NCBI GenBank assembly: GCA_045605145.1
Contig: JAZUPH010000066.1
Coordinates: 1-51,374, forward strand
Direction: 5' to 3'
Length of the DNA stretch: 51,374 nucleotides
Source of the DNA: CAMNAO01 sp045605145
GTDB taxonomy: Bacteria; Bacillota; Clostridia; Oscillospirales; Oscillospiraceae
Shown here: positions 35,132 through 43,770 of the stretch, in pieces
Numbering within the stretch: the stretch's first letter is position 1
Layout: each line of letters opens with the position of its first letter
Notes under the pieces: model-generated
The model's input: only the letters and a program-made list of their open reading frames with translations
The model's database searches: none
Told to the model about the DNA's origin: nothing
Position numbers and translations under genes: made by a program

Positions 35132-36310
35132 ATGAATTATCGTAAGGATAAATATGGCAATGACATATCCATACTCGGTTTTGGCTGTATGCGCCTGCCG
35201 AATCACATGGGCGTGATCGATATGGCCGAGACCGAGCGGGAGTTGATGACGGCCTTCAACAGCGGCATCAACTATTACGACACTGCGTACATATATCCCG
35301 GCAGTGAGGCGGCAATAGGCGAAATTTTTGAGAAAAACGGCATCCGAGATAAGGTAAACATTGCCACGAAACTGCCCCACTATCTTATTAAGAGCAGGGA
35401 AGGGCTTGATAAGCTGTTCAATGAAGAGCTGCGCCGCCTTCGCACCGGATATGTGGATTATTATCTCATGCATATGCTCACCGATACCAAGACCTGGGAG
35501 CGCTTAAAGGCACTGGGTATTGAGGATTGGCTCCGCGAAAAGCGAGAAAACGGTGAAATCAAACAGGTCGGATTTTCGTACCACGGCAACTCCGATATGT
35601 TTTGTAAGCTCCTTGACGCCTATGATTGGGACTTCTGCCAAATCCAGTATAACTACATGGATGAACATTCCCAAGCCGGTCGGCGTGGACTTAGCTACGC
35701 CCACAAGAAAGGCATCCCCGTCATCATAATGGAACCGCTGCGCGGCGGCAAGCTGGTTAGCCACCTGCCTGATGAGGCGAAGAAGATATTCGCGGATTAT
35801 CACATCAAACGCACACCTGCCCAGTGGGCTTTCCGTTGGCTGTGGGACCAGCCGGAGGTGACCTGCGTGCTTTCGGGCATGAACTCAGACGCCATGGTGC
35901 GTGAAAACATTGATACGGCATCCACAGCATCCGCAGGGGAATTGAGCGATGATGACAAGGCCATGTTGCAGCGAGTGGTCAATGCAATAAATGCGCGGAT
36001 GAAGGTGCCCTGCACAGGCTGCGGCTACTGTTCTCCCTGCCCCAAAGGGGTGGACATCCCCGGGACTTTCGCGGCATATAACCGCCGCTATGCAGAGGGG
36101 AAGTTCTGGTCCTTCGTTGACTACATGGTCTGTACCGCCCTGCGAAAGGAATCTACAGCCGCGTCCAACTGTATCGGCTGCGGCAAGTGTGAACAGCACT
36201 GCCCGCAGAGAATCCAGATACGAAAAGAGCTGAAAAGTGCCGTTCACGAGCTGGAGGGGCCTGTGTACCGCCTTGTCAGTAAGCTGGCAAAGAAATTTGC
36301 ATCATTCTGA
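35132..36310 (+). CDS. Aldo-keto reductase with C-terminal ferredoxin-type Fe-S motifs
   Basis: A 392-residue protein. Residues 1-280 form an aldo-keto reductase barrel: GFGCMRLP, then YDTAYIYPGSE (catalytic Tyr and Asp) and a Lys/His region. The last third adds two Cys-rich motifs, CTGCGYCSPCP (Cys294 onward) and CIGCGKCEQHCP (Cys347 onward), which probably bind [4Fe-4S] clusters. ATG 35132 with aaggag upstream is preferred to ATG 35105, which lacks a ribosome site. This subfamily is common in anaerobes; the electron partner and substrate are unknown. Confidence 0.9.
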   Translation: MNYRKDKYGNDISILGFGCMRLPNHMGVIDMAETERELMTAFNSGINYYDTAYIYPGSEAAIGEIFEKNGIRDKVNIATKLPHYLIKSREGLDKLFNEELRRLRTGYVDYYLMHMLTDTKTWERLKALGIEDWLREKRENGEIKQVGFSYHGNSDMFCKLLDAYDWDFCQIQYNYMDEHSQAGRRGLSYAHKKGIPVIIMEPLRGGKLVSHLPDEAKKIFADYHIKRTPAQWAFRWLWDQPEVTCVLSGMNSDAMVRENIDTASTASAGELSDDDKAMLQRVVNAINARMKVPCTGCGYCSPCPKGVDIPGTFAAYNRRYAEGKFWSFVDYMVCTALRKESTAASNCIGCGKCEQHCPQRIQIRKELKSAVHELEGPVYRLVSKLAKKFASF

Positions 36311-36363
36311 AATGAATTGGCTTCTTTGTGTAACATTTTGTGCAAAATTTCCCCGTCGTTCGA

Positions 36364-36392
36364 TTGACTTATTATACCGCCCGTGGTATAAT
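36364..36392 (+). promoter_or_regulatory. SigA-type promoter of the SCIFF gene
   Basis: -35 TTGACT (36364-36369), 17-base spacer, perfect -10 TATAAT (36387-36392), about 32 bases before the start codon. Confidence 0.85.
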
Positions 36393-36423
36393 CCTTACAC
36401 CACTTAAATATTCGGAGGCTAAT

Positions 36424-36570
36424 ATGCAGCGTATTAAAACTCTTGAAACCAGAAATCTTTGTGAAAGCGCCAAGAACGGCGGCTGCGGCGAATGCCAGAC
36501 TTCCTGCCAGTCTGCTTGCAAGACCAGCTGTGGCATTGCCAATCAGCAGTGCGAGAACACCAAGAAGTAA
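36424..36570 (+). CDS. scfA: SCIFF ranthipeptide precursor
   Basis: A 48-residue precursor peptide of the SCIFF family (six Cys in forty-five residues), near-universal in Clostridia and modified by a radical-SAM maturase to a Cys-Thr thioether. The Cys-rich core GGCGECQTSCQSACKTSC (residues 19-36) is almost invariant in the family. Two departures are visible: an extra Cys13 in the leader gives seven Cys in all, and the residue after CKTSC is Gly37, where characterised homologues have the acceptor Thr. ggagg precedes ATG 36424. The maturase gene follows, separated by a terminator. Confidence 0.93.
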   Translation: MQRIKTLETRNLCESAKNGGCGECQTSCQSACKTSCGIANQQCENTKK

Positions 36571-36593
36571 TTTCCTGATCCAGTCTGCACATG

Positions 36594-36620
36594 AGTGCCG
36601 CCAAATGGCGGCACTTTTTT
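36594..36620 (+). terminator. Intrinsic terminator between SCIFF precursor and maturase
   Basis: A 9-bp perfect stem agtgccgcc (36594-36602) with ggcggcact (36607-36615), loop aaat, then six T. Partial read-through would give more peptide than maturase. Confidence 0.9.
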
Positions 36621-36653
36621 GTGACAGCAACCATCCGAATGGGGAGATAGAAT

Positions 36654-38033
36654 ATGATCCATTGCTATAAACTGGGCGGCATGAACATCGTGCTGGATAT
36701 TTACTCCGGCTCAGTCCATGTTGTCGACGAAGTGGCCTATGACATAATTGAAATGTATGAAGGTGCCGACAGTGAGCAGATAGTTGACGCCATGCTGGCA
36801 AAGTACCCTGACCGCGACGATGTCACGCGGGAGGAGATACTTGCCTGCTGTGACGATATTGCTGCGCTCAAAGCCGAGGGCAAGCTCTTTACTCCCGACA
36901 GCTTTGAGCCTATAGCCGGCAGTCTTAAAGAAAAGACATCCGGCGTTGTCAAGGCACTGTGCCTTCATGTTGCCCACACCTGCAACCTCAACTGCGCCTA
37001 CTGCTTTGCAAGCCAGGGTAAGTACTCCGGCGACAGGGCGGTTATGAGCCTTGAGGTTGGTAAGCGTGCCCTGGATTTCTTGATCGAGAACTCCACCGGC
37101 AGACGCAATCTTGAGGTTGACTTCTTCGGCGGTGAGCCGCTTATGAACTTTGATGTAGTTAAGCAGCTTGTTGCCTACGCCCGTGAGCGGGAGAAGGAGT
37201 GCGGCAAGAATTTCCGCTTCACCCTTACCACCAACGGCGTACTTATCGATGATGATGTGATCGATTTTGCTAACCGGGAGATGAGCAATGTAGTCCTCAG
37301 CCTTGACGGGCGTAAAGAGGTGCATGACCGCTACCGCGTTGACTACGCCGGCAACGGCAGCTGGGAGAAGATCGTTCCCAAATTCCAGAAGCTGGTTGAA
37401 GCCCGCGGTGGCAAAGAGTACTACATGCGCGGCACCTTCACTCATGCCAATCCGGACTTTTTGAAGGATATTCAGCAGATGCTGGATCTTGGCTTTACCG
37501 AGCTGAGTATGGAGCCTGTGGTCTGCGCGCCTGATGATCCCTCGGCACTGACGGAAGATGATCTGAAGATCGTCATGGATCAGTATGAAAAGTTGGCTGA
37601 ACTGATGCTTGAGAGGCGCAAAGAGGGGAGACCCTTTACCTTCTATCATTATATGATCGACCTGACCGGCGGCCCCTGCATCTATAAGCGCGTTTCCGGC
37701 TGTGGCTCGGGCACCGAGTATATGGCTGTCACCCCCTGGGGTGACCTGTACCCCTGCCACCAGTTTGTGGGTGAGGAGCGCTTTAAGCTGGGCAACATCT
37801 GGGACGGTGTCACCAATACCGCCACCCAGGAGGAGTTTGTCGCCTGCAATGTCTACTCCCGCCCTGAGTGTGCCGACTGTTGGGCGAAGCTCTACTGCTC
37901 CGGCGGCTGCGCCGCCAATGCGTACCACGCCACCGGCGCAATTACCGGCGTTTATAAGCACGGCTGTGACCTGTTCCGCAAGCGCATGGAATGCGCCATC
38001 ATGCTTGAGGCATCAAAGGCCTTTGAGGACTGA
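36654..38033 (+). CDS. scfB: SCIFF radical-SAM maturase (thioether-forming)
   Basis: A 459-residue radical-SAM/SPASM enzyme that installs the thioether in SCIFF. An N-terminal peptide-recognition domain (RRE-like, about 1-90) precedes the radical-SAM core with CNLNCAYC (Cys110, Cys114, Cys117) and FFGGEPL. The SPASM region (about 345-440) has the auxiliary-cluster cysteines, including YPCHQF and CADCWAKLYCSGGC. Length and context match the family. gggag precedes ATG 36654. The stop is two bases before the next gene. Confidence 0.95.
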   Translation: MIHCYKLGGMNIVLDIYSGSVHVVDEVAYDIIEMYEGADSEQIVDAMLAKYPDRDDVTREEILACCDDIAALKAEGKLFTPDSFEPIAGSLKEKTSGVVKALCLHVAHTCNLNCAYCFASQGKYSGDRAVMSLEVGKRALDFLIENSTGRRNLEVDFFGGEPLMNFDVVKQLVAYAREREKECGKNFRFTLTTNGVLIDDDVIDFANREMSNVVLSLDGRKEVHDRYRVDYAGNGSWEKIVPKFQKLVEARGGKEYYMRGTFTHANPDFLKDIQQMLDLGFTELSMEPVVCAPDDPSALTEDDLKIVMDQYEKLAELMLERRKEGRPFTFYHYMIDLTGGPCIYKRVSGCGSGTEYMAVTPWGDLYPCHQFVGEERFKLGNIWDGVTNTATQEEFVACNVYSRPECADCWAKLYCSGGCAANAYHATGAITGVYKHGCDLFRKRMECAIMLEASKAFED

Positions 38034-38035
38034 GT

Positions 38036-39379
38036 ATGGATACGCCCATCTGTGACTTTGTAACTGAATATGCCAAGAGCGGCGTGCTCCGCCTGCATAT
38101 GCCCGGGCACAAAGGTCACGGAGTGTTGGGCGTTGAGCATCTTGATATTACGGAAATATCGGGTGCGGATGTGCTGTACAGCGCCGATGGTATCATAGAG
38201 CGCAGCCAGCGCAATGCTGCCGCACTGTTTGGCTCGGGCAGGACCCTGTATTCTACTGAGGGTTCGTCCCTGTGTATCCGTGCGATGCTGTACCTTGCCG
38301 TGCTTTACGCCGGGCAAACCGGGGGAAGACCCATTGTTTTGGCCGGGCGTAACGCCCACAAGGCATTCATATCCGCCGCAGCGCTTCTGGATCTTGAGAT
38401 TGAGTGGCTGTACCCGGGGGAGAGAAGCAGCATTCTGGGCTGCGAAATAAGTGCTGACGCGCTTGATGCGGCACTCTGCCGTATGCAGGAAAAACCTGCC
38501 GCTGTGTATATCACAAGCCCGGACTATCTGGGCAATGTTACCGACATTGCAGCGCTGTCCGCGGTGTGCCGCAGGTACGGAGTTCTGCTCCTTGTGGACA
38601 ATGCCCACGGGGCATACCTGAATTTCCTGCCCGAATCAAAGCATCCCATGGCTCTTGGTGCCGACCTGTGCTGTGATTCGGCACACAAGACCCTGCCTGT
38701 ACTCACAGGCGGCGCATACCTTCACATATCTGCCGATGCACCCTCTTTGATCGCCCGGCAAGCGGAGGGTGCTATGTCTCTTTTTGCATCTACGAGTCCA
38801 TCGTATCTGATCCTGCAATCCCTTGACGCGGCAAATAAGTACCTGTCTGACGGGTATAGAGATCGGCTCGCCGCTTTCTGTGACAGTGTCGCAGGACTTA
38901 AATTCCGCCTTGTTCGGCATGGTTTTTCCCTTATCGGTGATGAGCCGCTTAAGCTGACGATTTGCACAAAGCAGTACGGCTATACCGGCTTTGATATTGC
39001 CCAATTCCTTCGCAGTAGGAAGATTGAGGCGGAGTTTTCCGACCCTGATTATGTCGTGATGATGCTGACCCCCCAGCTTTCGGAAGAGGGTCTGGATCGC
39101 CTTGGACGCGCTCTTGAGGAAATTGAGCGCAGAGAGGCGATCGAATCAAATGCGCCAGTCCCGGCCTGCGCCGAACGGGTCATGTCCATACGCAAGGCGC
39201 GTTTTTCGCCTTCAGTTGAGCTTGATGTGCGCCATGCGCTCAATCGCGTTCTCGCTTGTGAAAATGTCAGCTGTCCGCCGGCTGTTCCCATTGTCGTCTG
39301 CGGAGAGCGTATAGACAGTGCCTCAATTTCCTGCATGGAGTATTACGGCATCAAAACCTGCCGCGTTGTAGCTCAGTGA
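38036..39379 (+). CDS. Orn/Lys/Arg decarboxylase-fold PLP enzyme
   Basis: A 447-residue PLP enzyme of the Orn/Lys/Arg decarboxylase major domain type (SpeA/YaaO-like). The opening LHMPGHKGHG, the DITEISGADVL stretch and the PLP Lys218 in DSAHKTLPVLTGGA are diagnostic. It begins two bases after the SCIFF maturase stop, so it is co-transcribed. Its role with SCIFF is not known; arginine or lysine decarboxylation would feed polyamine synthesis. It is shorter than the biodegradative enzymes and lacks their N-terminal wing domain. Confidence 0.88.
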   Translation: MDTPICDFVTEYAKSGVLRLHMPGHKGHGVLGVEHLDITEISGADVLYSADGIIERSQRNAAALFGSGRTLYSTEGSSLCIRAMLYLAVLYAGQTGGRPIVLAGRNAHKAFISAAALLDLEIEWLYPGERSSILGCEISADALDAALCRMQEKPAAVYITSPDYLGNVTDIAALSAVCRRYGVLLLVDNAHGAYLNFLPESKHPMALGADLCCDSAHKTLPVLTGGAYLHISADAPSLIARQAEGAMSLFASTSPSYLILQSLDAANKYLSDGYRDRLAAFCDSVAGLKFRLVRHGFSLIGDEPLKLTICTKQYGYTGFDIAQFLRSRKIEAEFSDPDYVVMMLTPQLSEEGLDRLGRALEEIERREAIESNAPVPACAERVMSIRKARFSPSVELDVRHALNRVLACENVSCPPAVPIVVCGERIDSASISCMEYYGIKTCRVVAQ

Positions 39380-39394
39380 GATAATATACAAAAT

Positions 39395-39427
39395 AACAGG
39401 CATCCGGAACATCCGGATGCCTGTTTT
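39395..39427. terminator. Bidirectional terminator between decarboxylase and proS
   Basis: A 13-bp perfect stem aacaggcatccgg (39395-39407) with ccggatgcctgtt (39413-39425), then a short T-run. It separates convergent genes. Confidence 0.9.
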
Positions 39428-39448
39428 GTTATGTTTAGTTTCGGCCTA

Positions 39449-40885
39449 TCAGTAGGCAACGCCCCAAACGACCATCTTGTGTGCCGGTTTGCCGCAGACG
39501 GGGCAGACATCGCCAAGATTCTCCTGCTTAAAGGGCATACAGCGGGAGGAGACGCCGACGATTTCCTTCATCTTCAGCTCGCAGTCAAGCTCACCGCACC
39601 ACATGGTCTTGATGAAGCCGCCCTTGGTGGCAATGATCTCCTTCGCTTCTTCCATGGTATCGGCGCGGCGGGTGTTCTTGTCAAGATTCTCAGCGGCTCT
39701 TGCGAACATACCGGCCTGAATCTTCTCAAGAAGCTGGGGGATAGCGGTCGCCAGCTCGTCAATGGCAACAGTGATCTTCTCGCCATTATAGCGGCAGACA
39801 GCGACACACACACCGTTTTCCATGTCTCTGGGGCCGATCTCAAGACGCAGGGGAACACCGCGCATCTCATGCTCGGACAGCTTCCAGCCCATGCTGTTGT
39901 CGCTGAAGTCGCCCTTTGCGCGGATGCCGACGGACTTGAGGGTGCTGACCAGCTCCTCAGCCTTCTCGGTAACGCCGGGTTTATGGGCGGCAACGGGAAT
40001 GACAATAACCTGAGTCGGGGCAATACGCGGGGGCAGGACAAGACCGCTGTTATCGCCGTGGGTCATAATAAGACCGCCGATAAGACGGGTGGAAAGACCC
40101 CAGCTGGTCTGGAAAGGATGCTGCAGGGAGTTGTCCTTGCCGGTGAAGGTCATGTCAAAGGCCTTGGCAAAGCCATCGCCAAAATAGTGAGAGGTGCCGC
40201 TCTGCAATGCCTTGCCATCGTGCATCATACACTCAACAGTGTAGGTGGCTTCAGCGCCGGCAAAACGCTCTTTATCGGTCTTGCGGCCGGGGATAACGGG
40301 CATAGCCAGCCAGTTCTCGCAGAAGTCGGCATAGACCTTCAGCATGGTCAGGGTGAAGTCCTGAGCCTCTTCGGCGGTGGCATGAATGGTGTGACCCTCC
40401 TGCCACAGGAACTCACGGCCGCGCAGGAAAGGACGGGTGGTCTTTTCCCAGCGGAGGACGGAGCACCACTGGTTATATTTCATGGGCAGGTCGCGCCAGG
40501 ACTGAAGCACATGGCTCCAATGCTCACAGAACAGGGTCTCACTGGTGGGGCGGATGCAAAGCCGCTCCTGCAGGGGCTCGGAACCGCCGTGGGTGACCCA
40601 CGCAACTTCAGGTGCGAAGCCTTCAACATGGTCCTTCTCCTTCTGCAGAAGGCTCTCGGGGATGAGCATGGGCATAGAGACGTTCTCAACGCCCTGATCC
40701 TTGAACATCCTGTCCAGAACTGCCTGAATATTCTCCCACAGGGCAAAGCCGTAGGGGCGCAGAATGAACATACCTTTTATGCTGGAATAATCGATAAGGC
40801 CGGCCTTCACTACAACATCAGTAAACCATTGCGCAAAATCCACATCCATATCGGTGATCTGTGTTACTTTCTTATCTTTTGCCAT
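39449..40885 (-). CDS. proS: Prolyl-tRNA synthetase (short, archaeal/eukaryotic type)
   Basis: A 478-residue class II synthetase of the archaeal/eukaryotic-like ProRS, without the approximately 180-residue editing insertion of bacterial-type ProRS. Segments of the family visible are DMDVDFAQWFTDVVVKAGL at the start, the motif-2 region RPTSETLFCEHWSHVLQSWRDLPMKYNQW, and the anticodon-binding domain near residue 285. The C-terminal domain has a Cys pair in CGKPAHKMVVWGVAY. I see no T-box upstream. The start ATG at 40885 has a promoter 30-60 bases away. Confidence 0.96.
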   Translation of the reverse strand: MAKDKKVTQITDMDVDFAQWFTDVVVKAGLIDYSSIKGMFILRPYGFALWENIQAVLDRMFKDQGVENVSMPMLIPESLLQKEKDHVEGFAPEVAWVTHGGSEPLQERLCIRPTSETLFCEHWSHVLQSWRDLPMKYNQWCSVLRWEKTTRPFLRGREFLWQEGHTIHATAEEAQDFTLTMLKVYADFCENWLAMPVIPGRKTDKERFAGAEATYTVECMMHDGKALQSGTSHYFGDGFAKAFDMTFTGKDNSLQHPFQTSWGLSTRLIGGLIMTHGDNSGLVLPPRIAPTQVIVIPVAAHKPGVTEKAEELVSTLKSVGIRAKGDFSDNSMGWKLSEHEMRGVPLRLEIGPRDMENGVCVAVCRYNGEKITVAIDELATAIPQLLEKIQAGMFARAAENLDKNTRRADTMEEAKEIIATKGGFIKTMWCGELDCELKMKEIVGVSSRCMPFKQENLGDVCPVCGKPAHKMVVWGVAY

Positions 40886-40916
40886 AATAGCATCTCCCTA
40901 TAAAAACTCACAGACT

Positions 40917-40944
40917 ATTTTAACACAGCCCGCATTTATGTCAA
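40917..40944 (-). promoter_or_regulatory. Probable promoter of proS
   Basis: On the minus strand: -35 TTGACA (40939-40944, perfect), 16-base spacer, -10 TAAAAT (40917-40922). Confidence 0.6.
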
Positions 40945-40970
40945 GCCAAAGAAAGGCGAAATTCCGCCCA

Positions 40971-41807
40971 TTAAGGCAGCATCAGCTTGTGCAGTGCGGC
41001 GGAAACCCCGCTCTCGTCGTTACTGAGCGTAACCATGTCCGCGGCTTCAAGCACAGCCGGATGGGAATTTCCCATAGCAACACCGCATCCCGCGGCAGCA
41101 ACCAGATCAACATCATTGAGGGCATCACCAAATGCTATGCTGTCGCTGATGTCAATGCCCAGATAGCTGCACAGAGCCTTTAGTGCTGAGCCTTTTGTGG
41201 CGTTTAGGGCATTGATCTCGATATTGTTAACAAGGGAAGTGGACACCGCAACACGGTCAAATCGTTCTTTTAACATATCCATGACCGGCAGTTTTTCCTC
41301 GGGTGTTTTGAAGAATACGGAGATCTTCTGCAAAGCGATGCCCTGCCTGCGTACAAAGTCCTTGAAGCCGTCAACCGGCGTTCTTGTGCGCCAATAGAAT
41401 GGTGCACCATAGCATGGGGCGCAGTACACATCGGCTGCCTTATAAAAGCTGCGCTCTACATATGCCTGACCATCGGTGTAGCAGTCATATATGCAGTCAA
41501 TACCGTCAAGCCAATCGTAGATCGTCATTGCGTAATCAATATCAAGCAAAGATTCCGCTACGATCCTATCCTCAACGGCGTCATAGATCCTTGCTCCGTT
41601 TGCCTCAATCACATAGCGCACGCAGGAAAGATCCCGTATCTCATCGGGCATCGTGCCGTAAAGCCGCCCTGTACAGGGGACGATAAACGCACCCATCTCA
41701 TGGGCAAGCTCCAGTGCCCGTCGGTTATCATCCGTCAGCTTACTTTTGCTGTCAAGCAGAGTGCCGTCAAGATCAAGGGCGATGACTTTGAAAATCTTCT
41801 TGTCCAT
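40971..41807 (-). CDS. Cof-type HAD-superfamily phosphatase
   Basis: A 278-residue HAD IIB phosphatase of the Cof/YkrA type acting on sugar or nucleotide phosphates. Motif I is DLDGTLLDS, with the nucleophile Asp near residue 13; motif II is CTGR; motif IV is IAFGDALNDVDLV. A large cap domain separates motifs II and III. The substrate cannot be told from sequence. ATG 41807 follows aagaggtttg. Confidence 0.88.
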   Translation of the reverse strand: MDKKIFKVIALDLDGTLLDSKSKLTDDNRRALELAHEMGAFIVPCTGRLYGTMPDEIRDLSCVRYVIEANGARIYDAVEDRIVAESLLDIDYAMTIYDWLDGIDCIYDCYTDGQAYVERSFYKAADVYCAPCYGAPFYWRTRTPVDGFKDFVRRQGIALQKISVFFKTPEEKLPVMDMLKERFDRVAVSTSLVNNIEINALNATKGSALKALCSYLGIDISDSIAFGDALNDVDLVAAAGCGVAMGNSHPAVLEAADMVTLSNDESGVSAALHKLMLP

Positions 41808-41827
41808 AACAAACCTCTTACCAGAAT

Positions 41828-41857
41828 AAAAGCTGCCGCGCTGTTGCGGCAGCTTTT
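41828..41857. terminator. Intrinsic terminator of the SH3/NlpC gene
   Basis: A 12-bp stem aaaagctgccgc (41828-41839) with gcggcagctttt (41846-41857), loop gctgtt. It lies between two same-direction genes on the minus strand. Confidence 0.85.
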
Positions 41858-41882
41858 ATCATTTTCGGTTAATCTTACTCAA

Positions 41883-43754
41883 TTACACGATACGCTTTGC
41901 ACCGTAGTAAACGCGGGTGTAGTAAGAGCTGTTCAGGTCACTGTAGATGACGCCGGTGGTGGAGGTAGAGGCGTGAATGAAGGTGCCCTCACCGTACTTG
42001 CCGGAGCCGACATAGATGCCGACGTGGGTAACGCCGCTGCCGTCAGAGGAGAAGAACAGCAGATCACCGGGTTGCAGATTGCTCTTGGTGACATACTCAC
42101 CGTCGTATCTGTACTGTGTGCTGGCGGTGCGGTGCATGCTGTAACCGTAAACAGTATGGTAAACATAGTACACAAGACCGGAGCAGTCAAAGCCGCGGGA
42201 CGGGCTCTCTTCACCGTAAACATAATCATAACCCTCAAACTGGCAGGCATACTGGGCGATCTGATAACCCAGAGACGCGTTGCTGGTGTCTGTGGTGCCG
42301 CCGGATGTGTCGATCTGAGTTGTGCTTATGTATGTGGCGCTGATGTAGCCGATAGTGCCGTTGTAGCTGCACTTATACCAGCCGTTGGTCTTCTCATAAA
42401 TTGCTACGGACGCGTTCTGAGGCATGGTGCAGATGATGGAGTAGCTTGTACCCGGGCCGGTGCGGAAACGCACGCCGGTGCCAATAACGAAACCGGTCTG
42501 GGTGCTTGTCTCACCGCCGAGGGTTATGTACTCGCCGCTGACCCAGCCCTCTTCACCGTTGACGGTGACATTGAGCCAGCCGTTCTGTGAACCCTTGATG
42601 GTGACTACGGTTCCTTTGCTAAGGGTGGTGATGGTGCTGCTGCTGGTAGACGGGCCGCTTCTGAGTCTGAGGCTGGTGCAGCTTACGGTACCGGTGCCGC
42701 TCACAGTGGTGTCGGTGGTGGTGCCGCCGCCAATTGTGCCGGTAGTGCCGCCGGAAGTGGTGCCGCCGGCGCTGGCCAGAGTGACATAGGTCTTGCTGAT
42801 GTAGCCCTCGTCCCCGTCATAGCTGCACTTGTACCAGTTGCCCTCGGTGCCGAGAACGGTAACAACAGTGCCCTTAGCCAGTGAGGCGATTACGGTATAG
42901 CTTGTCCCCGGGCCTGTACGGAAGCGGACGCTTGAGCCGTTTACAGTGCCCTTTTCACCGGTGGGGGTGGATGGGGTGATGGGAGTGGCGGTGGAGGGGT
43001 CGGCAGTGACATACTGGGTGGTGACATAGCCGGTCACACCCTTATAGATGCACTTGTACCAATCACCTTCAACGCCGATAATGGTCAGCTTGTCCCCGGG
43101 ATTGAGGGAGGCGGTGAAATCGTAATTGGTGCCAGGGCCGGTACGGAAGCGAACGCCCCATCCCCAGACAACGCCCTCATACTGGGTGGCGCCTGTGGTG
43201 CCGCCTGTCAGAGTGCCTGAGGTAGGAACATCGGAACTGCCCACATCGCTGCCGGTGGCGCCGGTGATGCTCAGCAGGTCACTTCTTATGTAGCCGGTGA
43301 TGTTGGCAGCGGTCACGACCTTGTACCAGCCGTTATTGATGCCGATGACATCAACACTCTCGCCGAAAGCACAGCTTGCAACCATGTCATAGCTGGTGCC
43401 GGGACCCTTGCGGACACGGACACTGTCGGCCTTCAGAGTGCCTTTGGCGTTGAAGTTAGCCGCAGTAACAACGGACACAAGGTAATCGGTGCTGACATAT
43501 CCAACGATGCCCTGGTAATTAATCTTGTACCAGTCGTCATTGGTGCGCTCAAGCACCACGACAACGGCGCCCTTGGAAACGGTACCCACGATGGAGTTAC
43601 CCGTGCCGGGGCCGGAGCGGACATTAAGAACCGCTGCGGATACAGTAGCAGCCCCGTATGCCAGACCGCCGTCTGCCATAGCGGCAGTACCAAAGGTACT
43701 AACCAGCAGTGCAAGCAGCAAAATGGTGGTGAGGATGCGTCTTGAGTGTCTCAT
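41883..43754 (-). CDS. Secreted peptidoglycan hydrolase, six SH3b repeats and NlpC/P60
   Basis: A 623-residue exported protein: signal peptide (residues 1-27, ending AMA), six bacterial SH3 domains each marked by 'V(R/L)xRxGPGT' and 'WYK...GYV/I', joined by Ser/Thr/Gly-rich linkers, and a C-terminal NlpC/P60 domain from about residue 500. The catalytic Cys is in FDCSGLVYY, the His in THVGIYVG, and a second His in FIHAS. It should cut cell-wall stem peptides while the SH3 repeats hold the wall. ATG 43754 with aaaggag upstream; a longer frame reaches 43934 but overlaps the next gene. Confidence 0.92.
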   Translation of the reverse strand: MRHSRRILTTILLLALLVSTFGTAAMADGGLAYGAATVSAAVLNVRSGPGTGNSIVGTVSKGAVVVVLERTNDDWYKINYQGIVGYVSTDYLVSVVTAANFNAKGTLKADSVRVRKGPGTSYDMVASCAFGESVDVIGINNGWYKVVTAANITGYIRSDLLSITGATGSDVGSSDVPTSGTLTGGTTGATQYEGVVWGWGVRFRTGPGTNYDFTASLNPGDKLTIIGVEGDWYKCIYKGVTGYVTTQYVTADPSTATPITPSTPTGEKGTVNGSSVRFRTGPGTSYTVIASLAKGTVVTVLGTEGNWYKCSYDGDEGYISKTYVTLASAGGTTSGGTTGTIGGGTTTDTTVSGTGTVSCTSLRLRSGPSTSSSTITTLSKGTVVTIKGSQNGWLNVTVNGEEGWVSGEYITLGGETSTQTGFVIGTGVRFRTGPGTSYSIICTMPQNASVAIYEKTNGWYKCSYNGTIGYISATYISTTQIDTSGGTTDTSNASLGYQIAQYACQFEGYDYVYGEESPSRGFDCSGLVYYVYHTVYGYSMHRTASTQYRYDGEYVTKSNLQPGDLLFFSSDGSGVTHVGIYVGSGKYGEGTFIHASTSTTGVIYSDLNSSYYTRVYYGAKRIV

Positions 43755-43770
43755 ATCTTCTCCTTTCGGT

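Noticed and set aside
36711..37961. A 416-codon open frame antisense to the SCIFF maturase
   Set aside because: Shadow of a well-supported radical-SAM gene; no ribosome site or domain.
39431..40903. A 490-codon open frame antisense to proS
   Set aside because: Mirror of a highly conserved synthetase gene; its translation is low-complexity Leu/Gly/His and has no recognised domain. ProRS on the other strand is certain.
40886..40970. T-box leader for proS
   Set aside because: No tggtaccgcg-like sequence; the gap is too short and holds an ordinary promoter.
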